A stretch of 64,000 bases of DNA. Origin: Litsea cubeba (taxonomy: Eukaryota; Streptophyta; Magnoliopsida; Laurales; Lauraceae). The notes below the pieces were generated by a model. That model made no database searches and had not been told where the DNA came from. It saw nothing but the letters and a program-made list of their open reading frames with translations. A program made the translations under genes and the position numbers. Location: NCBI GenBank assembly GCA_012931725.1, contig CM022949.1, forward strand, positions 50,243,390 to 50,307,389. The letters are read 5' to 3'. Below, piece by piece: positions 20,760-30,665 of the stretch; within the stretch, counting starts at the first letter, position 1; each line of letters opens with the position of its first letter.

Positions 20760-23700
20760 GTAATCTTTCAGTTAAAGTCTTAATTATAGATCCTGACTTG
20801 CGATTAACTCTTGCATCAGAATTTGGATTGGCATCAAACTCATGTGATGTTGTTTCCCCTAGTCAAGAGATTTGAATAAGCATCATCGAACCAGCTTACT
20901 TGACTAGTAACAAGTAAGAGAATGGAAAGTTTCAATAAGGTCCAAAATAGAAGATACTTCAAATTCTGGCAATCTAACATTACATAAAATAGAATTAGAC
21001 TCTAGGTTTTCAAAGTTGCAGAGTCATTTCCCTTGCCTGAGGGTTATCAGTTGCTGCGGGCAGTGGGCACCAAACTTAGACCGTCCGTTTGTCAACGTAT
21101 GCCAAGTTGGCACCACTGGAAGAAAAAAAAAAATGTGATGGGCTGGTGGGCCATGTAGCTTTGAGAAAGCAGCAAACTCACCACGTGCCATGGGACACAC
21201 CCCACTTGGATGGGCTTCTTTGGCTTCTGTAGTTACACCCACCTGTCGGCCAATACAGTGCCTTTGTCTCCAACCTTTTAGCTGAGAGATTTTGGGTGTC
21301 TGTATCTATCTTGCCCATTGGGGCGTCGTATGTAAAATTAAGCCGGACCTAGAATTGAATTTGAAGGGAATGAGTGACGACTAGGGGCATTATTTAGTTA
21401 CCAAGGGAAAAAGAAGGTGGAAGGGCAAGTTATAGAATAAAAAGACCGAGTGAATTCATCAATGGGCATGGCACCCCAATGTGAGAGGCCAGTAATTGAT
21501 CTAGAAAGGCGAAGTTGGAGATTTGTCGCCTAGTCAAACTATTTAGACTTAACTCTAGTCAGCTCCTTAAAATAATGGGGGCTTTCTAGCAATGTGCAAT
21601 GCAATAGACCATATGGTGGAAACCATGAGAGAGAGATAGAGAGAGGAGAAATTTTGTATATGGCAAATTGGGGTTTACAGAAAGATCCAAAAGTGTCATT
21701 AGGTGTCAACACATTTATGGTTGAGTGGCGTTGGTATCTTAATATCACACATATGTTCGGGGATCGGCCCATAGGTTCTCAAATTTAAAATATCACTCCT
21801 AATTATGAGTCCATCTTTGCAAACAAATTAAATAAATAAATAACAAAAAACCAGGCCGGGGGGGGGGGGGGGGGGGGTTGGGGTCGTGGAAATAAAAGGA
21901 AAGAAAAAAAATCATTTCATCATTTGGTAGGAAGAAATGAAGATGAAAAAAATTCCCCACTTAATTTTGTTGTACTTCCATCACCATGGGAAATCACATT
22001 GCAAGTCAATAAATCTTTCTGTGGGGCCCACCCATAAATATATAAAAAGGCTTAAAATAAATGTCATTCTGTCCAGCAAGCTCTGATTGAAATGGAAAAA
22101 AAAAAGAATGGCATTCTGTGCGTTTATTCCAGGCCAGGTTTTAGTCCAATAAACACTGAACCTACTCGCTGTTCACTTGGTAAAACACATGTTGATGGAG
22201 CTATAACTCCTATTATAGTAAAATTTGGCAGAACAAAAACATTTATTTTGAGTTATTTTGGATTTCATGAGCAAGAACACATAATAATACATTCTCTGAT
22301 CCCTTGTGTCTGGAAGATTTGGACCCCTCAGTGTAGGTCATAGGCAAGGGCATCAGCAGTGGACCTAAAAAGTTGCCTTTCGATTATTGAGTTGGAAAGG
22401 TCTCTACACTTCTTTTCTTTAGCTTGAAGTATTCTCCCTTTCTCTCATCTCGCTTCAAGAACAGGCATTAAGCCCTTAACCCATACATATAAAAACAACA
22501 ACTACACAAATGGTTAGCTCTTCTACTGTCAACGACAAATTTCTATTCAAACAAAAGTCCCATCTTCTTTTAGTGGAAACAATAAACAAATTTCCTTCCA
22601 TATCCAACTAAATATTAAATGCCATTTCAGGTAGTTAGGAAACCAAACAAGTCAATATCGGTCACCACCTTATTTTAAAGCCCCTTTAGCCCATATACAA
22701 TGCATGTGAATGAGCATGTTCAAATGGGTTTAAAAGATGCCTACATTAGACAGAGACATATCTCGATTCTAAAGTTAGTGCATTCATGGACCAACAGAAG
22801 CGAGGTACGTAAAATAACCAAAAAAAAAAAAAAAAAAAAAAAGAAAAGCAAAGAAAAGGAAATAAGAAACCAGGTCTCAATCGCACATTAGATCTCTTTT
22901 ATTAAAAATCCGAACTGTTAAAAATGAACGCCTTTTCTTTTTCAATAAGAATTCATGGCTTTCTCCGTTGTTGCTGCAAAATCCATCCTCATATTGATTT
23001 TGTATATATTAATAACCATATGCTCAATCCTGCAACATGACCAACTCCTATTAATTAAAATTTGTGGACATCCCATGATACACAGGGAGGTTGTTCATAT
23101 TGAGCAACTCGGATTTTAATAGATGGGCATCAGGCAGAGTTCAACTCCTTCCATTATAGGAATTCTCTGAGTATCCAAGTCATTTAGATGATCAAGGCTG
23201 CCAAGAGATACGGCATTCTGTGCATTATCTGCTCAAATCTGGTCTATCTAATGCTTCTCGAATTTTCTAAGAAGAAATCTTTTGGCTTACTGAATTTTCC
23301 AAGTGATTTTTGTCAATTTTCTTCAATGTAAGCCCTCCTAGATCATCAAAATAATATCGTACCACCTTAAGACCATCGATATCCATTTCTTTCACAGGAA
23401 TTCTCAAAATTTTCCGGATCTCCACCTTTGCTATTCACCATTCTCCTCTTCATTTTCTTTAGGTTGATCAAAGGTAACCGCAAGTCACTTAGCTACCTCC
23501 ACAAGGTCTTACTCATTTCTTGAAATCTAAACATTGAGAACTCTAATTCACCAAGTGTCAACTGTTTAACCTGAAGTCAAAAGCTTCTTTGTGAAGACAT
23601 TGTTATTTGAATCTTCTTGAATGCTATCACATAATCTTGTTGGGAAATTTGATCATTTGACGTTCTAGAAGAACGATATGGACACCATTGCCTTTCTATT

Positions 23701-25022
23701 TTTGGGCTCTGAACAGTGAACCCAAGTTGGAAGCTGGGTTTTCACACCTTTAAAATATAGGTTTTATTATCAGCACTACATCTTAGGGTGTCAACGGGCC
23801 GGACCAAGATTGGCCCAGGGTCAGTCTGTTTTCCTCAGGCTCATCTTCAAGCTCAGAATCCTCATGGACCTCAACGTTAAGACCATACCCACTCCATTCA
23901 GAAAAATCTCGTAGCCCAGGCCCTGCCCCAAAATAAATAGATAATAACTATCCTGTTATGGATGTTTCTCAGGATAACAAAATGGACATGTAAAAGTTCC
24001 ATAGTACTTTTACCAAAAAGAAAAAAGAAAAAGGCTCCACATTGAGTAATTGTGATGGAATCATTGCATCCACATTAGCTGTTATTGAAGTACAAAAATA
24101 TTGAACCAGCAAATTGTTTAAATGGGCTTAGATATGTGGATTGACCCCAACCAAAAAATTTTAAATAGTTTAGGTGGGTTTTGTGGGTTGTCCGTAACCC
24201 TTCCTGCTTACATGTGGATTGGGTTTTCATGACCCGTGACAAATTCGTAGCTATATATTACGAGTCGAGTTATGCAGGTCCAATGTGGGTCAGAAAATAG
24301 GTTGGGTCATATTTTGCTACCCCCACCCTGCGTCTTCGAATCAAGTCGGTATGTAACCAAATTGAGTAGAAGAAGCATGACTCCAATAATGGTCATACTT
24401 CTCAGAGCAAGGTTTTTAAAATCAGACTCTATAGAAGTAACTCCCCTCAAATTGAGGCAACTTGACTGAGTTGACTATGTCACACAGTGACACAGGGGAC
24501 ACCAGGAACATTCAAAATTATAGAAAAGTTTACCCTAGGAAAATATTAAAAAACTAAATAATAATATCCTATAAATATAGTATTCTATAACACAACATAT
24601 TTTCATTAGTATGAATTAATTTAAGTATACATAAAAGTGTTGTCTCGGATAGGGACTCGGCCGTTTTTTAAAATCATGCCCCAAAGTCGAATTTTGAAGG
24701 TTTTAAAGAGTAATCTCATATGGTATTGGTGAAAGATGGGAAAACTAAATCAAGAAACTTCCATAATATTTCTCAGTGGTATTCCCTAATTCCCAAGAAT
24801 CCAAAAAATCACAAGAAAAAAGTCATGTCCCTCTTACTTTGGAAGGTGGCCGGGGTATTCCTTTCACTTTATCTTTGGGAGCACGAGTCAGATTATGGCC
24901 CATTTGCTATCCAACACAAAAAGGAGTGGGAGACCTAAAAGGAGGTGGCCCACCTGCGAAAGAGCCCTTGACCGGACGATATAGAGATATGTCATGTGCT
25001 TTGATAGACAGACATATTCGAA
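20760..25022. other. Long non-coding region
   Basis: No reading frame here carries a recognisable domain. Notable points are a 20-G run at 21858-21877, a long A-run near 22823-22842, and A-rich patches. The minus strand of 23220-23700 has short peptide-like stretches (VRYYFDDLGGLTLKKI) with many stops, which may be a decayed gene, but I cannot name it. Confidence 0.4.
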
Positions 25023-25031
25023 AAAGGGAAA

Positions 25032-26057
25032 GAGTGGTGCTATTGGCACCACACTTTCTTCTCTTCCCACCGCGAAAAAAAAAAAAAAAACATTTTCCTA
25101 AACTACCCCTCCCCCTTTTTTCCTCCTCCTCCTTCTCCCTCCTCCTCCTCCTCCTCCCTCAACCCACCTTCCTCTCCCAGCCTCCACCCCTCCTCTCCCC
25201 CCCCCCCCCCCCCCCCCCCCCCCAGTCGCCGGCGGGGAGGGAGCCCCGGCCGGCAGCCGCTGGCCTCCCTCCCCCTTTCCCTCTCTCCCTCTTTCTCCCT
25301 CTCTCCCTCTTCTTTCCCTCTCTCCCTCTTCTTTCCCTCTTCTCCCTCTCTCCCTCCCTCTCCTTCCCTCCCCTACTCTTCTTCTCCCTCCCCCTCCCCT
25401 CCCCCCAGTCGCCGGCGGGGAGGGAGCCCCGGCCGGCTGGCCTCCCTCCCCCTCTCTCCCTCTCCCTCTTTCTTCCTCTCTCCCTCTTCTTTCCCTCTTC
25501 TTTCCCTCTTCTTTCCCTCTTCTTCCTCCCTCTCCTTCCCTCCCCTACTTTCTTCTCCCTCCCCCTCCCCCTCCCCCTCCCAGTCGCCGGCCGGGGGGGG
25601 AGATCGGGCTGCTGCAGCGCCTGCTGCAGCAGGTCGCCTGCTGCAGCGCCTGCTGCAGCCCGATCTCCCCCCCCCGGCCGGCGACTGGGAGGGGGAGGGG
25701 GAGGGGGAGGGAGAAGAAAGTAAGGGAGGGAAGGAGAGGGAGGGAGAGAGGGAGAAGAGGGAAAGAAGAGGGAGAGAGGAAGAAAGAGGGAGAGGGAGAG
25801 AGGGGGAGGGAGGCCAGCCGGCCGGGGGCTTCCGCCGCCGGCTGCCGGCCGATCTCCCTCCCCGCCGGCGACTGGGAGGGGGAGGGGGAGGGGAGGGGGA
25901 TGAGGGTGGAGGCTGGGAGAGGGAGGAAGGAGGAAGGAGGAGGGAGGAGGAGGAAGGGAAGAGAGGGAGGAGGGAGGAAGGGTAGTTTAGGAAATTTTTT
26001 TTTTTGTCTTGTAGTGCGGTGGGAAGAGTAGAAAGTGTGGTGCCAATAGCCATGGTC
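25032..26057. mobile_element. 1-kb foldback element, MULE-like, perfect 9-bp TSD
   Basis: The ends are GAGTGGTGCTATTGGC on the left and the matching inverted GACCATGGCTATTGGC on the right, flanked by identical AAAGGGAAA at 25023-25031 and 26058-26066. A 9-bp duplication is typical of Mutator-like elements. The whole element is one long inverted repeat: a CT-rich left arm and a GA-rich right arm meet at a centre of CTGCTGCAGCGCCTGCTGCAG repeats near 25600-25670. Blocks of GTCGCCGGCGGGGAGGGAG recur in each arm. A 27-C run lies at 25197-25223. The left tip GTGGTGCTATTGGCACCAC is itself a hairpin. It codes for no transposase; the long open frames are low-complexity artefacts. Confidence 0.85.
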
Positions 26058-26066
26058 AAAGGGAAA

Positions 26067-27005
26067 AGGATGCAGCTATGTTGATGTGGATGATAATGCC
26101 CCATGGAAACGTAGCACCCAATTCACCCCACCAACAATATCATCTCAACAACGCCCTCTACTTTCTATTAGAATTGCTATCATATCATTTTTACATTACC
26201 CCTTTGGAAATATATGAAATTTAAACCATGTGGGTTTTTTGAAAATATAATTAACAACCTGCCTTTCTTCAAAAAAAAAAAAAAAAAAAAACAACCCATC
26301 TCTACTAGTTTGAAAATCTTGATAATTAAATCACGTTGATCACTGATTAATGGGTAGCTTTTGATTGACTGATGAAATTCAACTTAATTGAAAAGGAACC
26401 TCTTCGGCCTAAAGTTGGCATGATTATATGAAGAGAGTGTAAATCCAAGTTATTTAATGAGAATCGACGCCACAGCCTCAACTTAATTGAAATTAGTTTT
26501 TATCTGAAGTGTAAGTTTGCTTGACTCGCATTTTAAGTTATAAAGAAGGGGAGTAGGTTATTTGTATTTCGTAATGGCCCCTCAGATGAGTGCTGATGCT
26601 TACGTTATGGTGAATGCTGGTGCTCCAAAACATATGGTGGGCCCCACGTTATGGTTAATCTGAGTGGATACAAAACAGGGACCCCCCTGCATCCTCTCTT
26701 TCAAACACGGATCCCTGTGTTGGGCACCATCCGAATGCATTATACCATTGAATTGATTGTGTACTCATTTTGGATGGTGAAAATTTGTGGGTCATGGATA
26801 AAATGGAGCCCATGATAATCCAAGCCCCTGTTACGATACACAGGGCACTGAGGAGCGGATGATCTTTTGATCCCCTGGTCTCATTCCCAATTGGGGTCCT
26901 TGGTGGTCCCCACAAGAACCGGTGCTCAATTGAGGGGCTCTGAGTATAAATATTGTTACGATTCAAGGATTTGTTAGTTGCATCACGTAGGGTATGTTTG
27001 TGTTA
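26067..27005. other. Non-coding stretch between elements
   Basis: A-run at about 26271-26291. No coding signal. TTAGTTGCATCAC near 26970 resembles the target site of the MITE that follows. Confidence 0.35.
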
Positions 27006-27015
27006 TTAGTTGAAT

Positions 27016-27200
27016 GGGAGTATTCAAGTGCATCCATCCCTCACCATTTTGACACTCTCCTTTTAGGAAGTGTCAAGTACAAAAAGAGGAGTCCTATGTA
27101 CTTGACACTCTCCTTTTTGTACTTGACACTTTTGACACTTTTCAAAAGGGAAGTGTCCCTCACCAAAATAGGGAGGGATGGATGCACTTGAATATTCCCC
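27016..27200. mobile_element. MITE, 185 bp, MULE-like
   Basis: Terminal inverted repeats share ATTCAAGTGCATCCATCCC and are flanked by TTAGTTGAAT (27006-27015) and TTAGTTGCAT (27201-27210), a 9-10-bp target duplication with one mismatch. The interior is a set of inverted copies of AAGTGTCAAGTACAAAAAG, so nearly the whole element can fold back. Confidence 0.8.
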
Positions 27201-27295
27201 TTAGTTGCATTACAACAGGACTTTAGCAAAAAGACAAAGGGCATTTCTGGCCTTCCCCATGAATATCACACCTCCTTTTTTTTTTTCTTCTTCTG

Positions 27296-27639
27296 TGAGA
27301 TGCTACCTACACACTACATTTCACTTTGCACATACCCACTTTTTAAAAAAGAAAATAATTCCTAAACTATCCCTCCCTCTCCTTCATTCTCTCCCTCTCC
27401 TTGTCGGCTAATAGCCCTCCACCCGACCTTGCTGGCCTGCGACCGACCCCTCTCCCTCTCCCTACTCGTCACCGATCGCCACCCTCTATCTCTCTTCCTC
27501 ACCTTCTCCCTTAATAGGAAGAGGGAGAGAGAAAGGGAGGAGTGGAAGAGGAAGAGGGAGAGAGAGAGGGATAGTTTAGGAATAAAAAAAAAGTGCGTGT
27601 GCAAAGTGATAAGCAGTGTGCTGGTAGCTGCTATCTGTT
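27296..27639. mobile_element. Second CT/GA foldback element
   Basis: The left end (ATGCTACC, then CACTTTGCACA) is matched in inverted form by the right end (TGTGCAAAGTG, then GGTAGCTGCTATCTG). The arms are CT-rich on the left and GA-rich on the right. The word TTCCTAAACTAYCCCTCC follows the left end and its complement precedes the right end, exactly as in the element at 25032-26057, so the two are relatives. A target duplication cannot be fixed because both flanks are T-rich. It ends about 10 bases before the TATA box of the next gene. Confidence 0.75.
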
Positions 27640-27648
27640 TTTTTTATT

Positions 27649-27655
27649 TATAAAT
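27649..27655 (+). promoter_or_regulatory. TATA box of the 27843 gene
   Basis: TATAAAT lies 188 bases before the start codon and is followed by a CT-rich leader (CTCTCTCTGTG to CTTCGCTCTC), a common plant 5' UTR style. Confidence 0.6.
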
Positions 27656-27842
27656 TCCAATCGCACCATCCAAACACGCCAAAATCCATGACAGATTACT
27701 TCAAAAATCAAAACCCTCTCTCTGTGTTTTCTCCGCTTTCGGTCGATTTCGTCTTTCTCCTACCCTTCGTCCTCTTCATCCAAACCACTTCCCTTCTGCA
27801 ACCCAAATCCCATCAGAAATCCTCCAAAATCGCTTCGCTCTC

Positions 27843-28667
27843 ATGGAAATAGATAGAAATCCCCAGAAATGCAAGGAAAAGAGCTCTCTTTCCGAGCTAC
27901 TTTTGATTGGAACGCTGAGATTCCTCTCCAGATCCTATCTTTTCCTCTCCGTTCTCTCCTTCAATTCAAATCCTCTTCTCTCAGTCATCATCTCCTTCTA
28001 TTGCCTCATCCTCCTCTATCTCCCCCATCTCTTCCTCTACTTCCTTTGCTCCCCTGTTCTCATTTCCACTGCAGTTCTCTTGGCCACCCTTCTCCATTTG
28101 GGATACTCCCAACAAAAAAAAGTTGTTCTTCTTCCCGAGACCCAAAAGAAGGATCTTAAGCACGAAGAAATTGAAGAAAAAGACGCAATTGATCTGAGTC
28201 TCCCCCAACGAGAAAAAGATGCGATTTTTCCCTCAAAAATCGAAGAAATGAATCGAGAAGACGAATCTGCAAAGCGGGTCCGATCCGAAAAGACCGTTAC
28301 GGAAATGGGTCTCTTTCAAAACGCCGACTTCTCAGAAATGTTCATGGAATGGGATCGGAGCGGGCCGTTGGAAGTCATATACGAGGACTATGAGGGCGAA
28401 GAGGAGGAAGACTCGCCCGAAAAGACGCTGGAGAAGGAGCGCCGGGATGTGGGGGTCGATGGATTCGTGTGCTCATCTTTCTGCTACCCCGATTCCGACT
28501 CGTCGGAGGGAGAGTTTCCGGCCTGGGACTCGCCGGAGAATCTTTGTTTCAGGTGGGAGGAGAGTGAAGGTTTGATCGAGATTCCCTTGACGTTGAAACC
28601 GACGGTCAGATTTGAAGCTGAGGAGGAGAATCTGATCGAGATTAACCTTTTTGACGGCCGGAAGTAA
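27843..28667 (+). CDS. Membrane-anchored acidic plant protein, 274 aa, uncharacterised
   Basis: This is the one complete host-type CDS in the window. It is a single exon with a TATA box and CT-rich leader. After a short basic N-terminus, residues about 20-95 are strongly hydrophobic (LLLIGTLRFLSRSYLFLSVL, then LLSVIISFYCLILLYLPHLF and VLISTAVLLATLLHLGY), giving two or three membrane segments. The rest is hydrophilic and acidic, with Glu/Lys-rich stretches, a run GEEEEDSPEK, and the better-ordered motifs NADFSEMFMEWDRSGPLEVI and FCYPDSDSSEGEFPAWDSPE. I recall a small family of uncharacterised plant membrane proteins with the MEWDRSGPLEVIYE motif, but know no function. The start codon chosen is the first ATG after the leader. 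Composition and an intact frame separate it from the decayed elements around it. Confidence 0.85.
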   Translation: MEIDRNPQKCKEKSSLSELLLIGTLRFLSRSYLFLSVLSFNSNPLLSVIISFYCLILLYLPHLFLYFLCSPVLISTAVLLATLLHLGYSQQKKVVLLPETQKKDLKHEEIEEKDAIDLSLPQREKDAIFPSKIEEMNREDESAKRVRSEKTVTEMGLFQNADFSEMFMEWDRSGPLEVIYEDYEGEEEEDSPEKTLEKERRDVGVDGFVCSSFCYPDSDSSEGEFPAWDSPENLCFRWEESEGLIEIPLTLKPTVRFEAEEENLIEINLFDGRK

Positions 28668-29583
28668 CTAAATCTCCTTCGGGTGGCACATTGCCGGCAG
28701 GTTTGGGTTTCTAATTATAGAGGTAATTAAGTGAAATGAGTAGAGAGAGGATTTGACACTTCATTTTCCTGGAGAAGATCCTGACGTTTCATATGGTGGA
28801 CCATATTGTTCATGGTCATTCTCGCAATGGTCACTTTTTTATTATGACCTGATTAGAAGAGCTCTTCTTACGGACTGTATCTGTAGATTGATCTTAATCT
28901 ATTTATCCATTCTCATCTTATGGTCAACTCCACTGGACAGATGGTCAGGATTGTCTGATGAGTGGGTGAATCTGTATAAATCTATCCTTCATAGGATTGA
29001 TGAAAGGTCCTGATTATGTGTCATCCTTGAATCGAGCTTGGTATATGCATATAAAGGAGGGAGGGTTTGGATTAGTTTGTCATTTATCTAACAAGACTAG
29101 ATAAGCCCATGAAGATGTTACAGTTTTGGGAGGGTGAGGCATGGATTTTGGAGTTTGGTTTCTTTGGGATTGTTTATTCTTGTATTATATTAAGGGATTG
29201 ATTATTGTGGGTTGACTATGCCAAGGAGTCAAATAAAGTTTAATCAAATTCTCACATGTATAAATGGGAGTCCATGATTCACTGCAAATGTCCGTTTGCT
29301 TTGGAAGATTTTCTAAAAATGTGCATTAATATTAAGAGCCAGCACAATATTAATTCGGGAAAATCTCAAAATAGGGCTCATGTCTTTTCTAGATCTCAAT
29401 TCAGGACAAAAAAAAAAAAAAAACACTTAAATTTCAAAATAAGACTTTAGTTTTCCATTTTCATTTCAAATCAGGATATCCAGTGAGAAAGAGGATTTTG
29501 CAGGCAACATTTCTTTAATTTTCTCCAAAACTGCCCAAAACTACCCTTAACAGAACTTATCTCTCCTCTCTCCATACCATTTT
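28668..29583. other. 3' flank of the host gene, non-coding
   Basis: AATAAA at about 29233 is a possible poly(A) signal, though rather far downstream. A 17-A run lies near 29408. No coding signal. Confidence 0.35.
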
Positions 29584-30665
29584 TGTTAGATCGTATGTCC
29601 TCAATCCAGTGGGTGATATAAATATTTTTTCTATTATCTTAATTGATTTATAAATTCATGCTTTTAGATTTGATTAATGATTGCACATGACTAATACAAA
29701 TTGACATGATTGTTAATGAAATCAACATGAGCCCTTAAGTATATTAAATGTGATCCATGTGTGAATGATATTTACATGCAAGAGATATAGATCACAAGTA
29801 TTATACTTGAAAAGTTTCACAACCAATAATGAGACTAGGCATCTCATCTGAAAAGGGTTGTAACATTGCAATTACTATGATATAGTATAGTTTGTCTCGG
29901 CCATCAGAGTGGAAGACTATGGGTTGTTGTGCTAGTATATTGGACGTACTGAAGGACTATGAGTAGCACCTTATACAAAATACCGTCTTTACTTAAGGAA
30001 TGCTTTCCTATTTGCCAAGCTATTAATACTGAGAGGGTAATGAACTCAAGTTTCTATTATGCATTTACTTTACTAATGAGTGAAGTCAATTGTAAGTCAA
30101 CACCTCGATATCTAGGGTAGATGGTGGTGCGAGTGTGAGAACATATATTTTCAAGACGGGATCTGTCATCTAAAAGAGAAATACCTCATTGTGCTTATTA
30201 ATAGAATTTATTGTCGGTAAGTGCGCACCCGTTCTAATTAAGAGTTAATCAGATGGTATCGATGTGGAACCAATTTGGTTATACAATTTAATTCCAATGA
30301 ATCTATGGATATAATTGATGGAGGGACCTGCTTATAGTAATTCGAAAGATTATGGTCTTCCTATAAAAACTACTAGGACTGGAGTGCAGTTGCATTTATA
30401 TAGTGGAGTTGTTTGCAACTAACTGTGGGTCCGGAACTTACATGAGATGTGGAGTCCAGATGTTTCAGTTGGTACTAGATCCAAGGAATCCCTAGTGGTC
30501 TCCATGCTAACCCTAACAAGCAGAGTTATAATCAAATACTCATAAGAGAAGGAAGAGTATGATATATAAAAGAGAATTGAGTAAAACTCATAAGAACAAA
30601 AGAATTAGTACTACGACTCGAAAGAGAACTAGGGCTCTTGGGCTATTTAAGTCCAAGAGGGGGCT
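29584..30665 (+). mobile_element. Copia LTR, 5' part (split by the gypsy element)
   Basis: It starts with TGTTAGATCG and contains AACTGTGGGTCCGGA, ACATGAGATGTGG and AAGGAATCCCTAGTGGT, words that recur in the copia LTR at 59176-59790. The sequence stops at GAGGGGGCT, where the Tekay-like element begins, and the same LTR appears to resume at 47809. It is the outermost layer of the nest. Confidence 0.65.

Noticed and set aside
23220..23700. Decayed gene on the minus strand
   Set aside because: Short peptide-like runs are broken by many stops and match no family I know; not enough to call a pseudogene.
24776..26104. ORFs of 315 and 243 aa rich in Pro, Ser, Leu or Arg, Glu
   Set aside because: They read through the CT/GA arms of the foldback element and are low-complexity artefacts.
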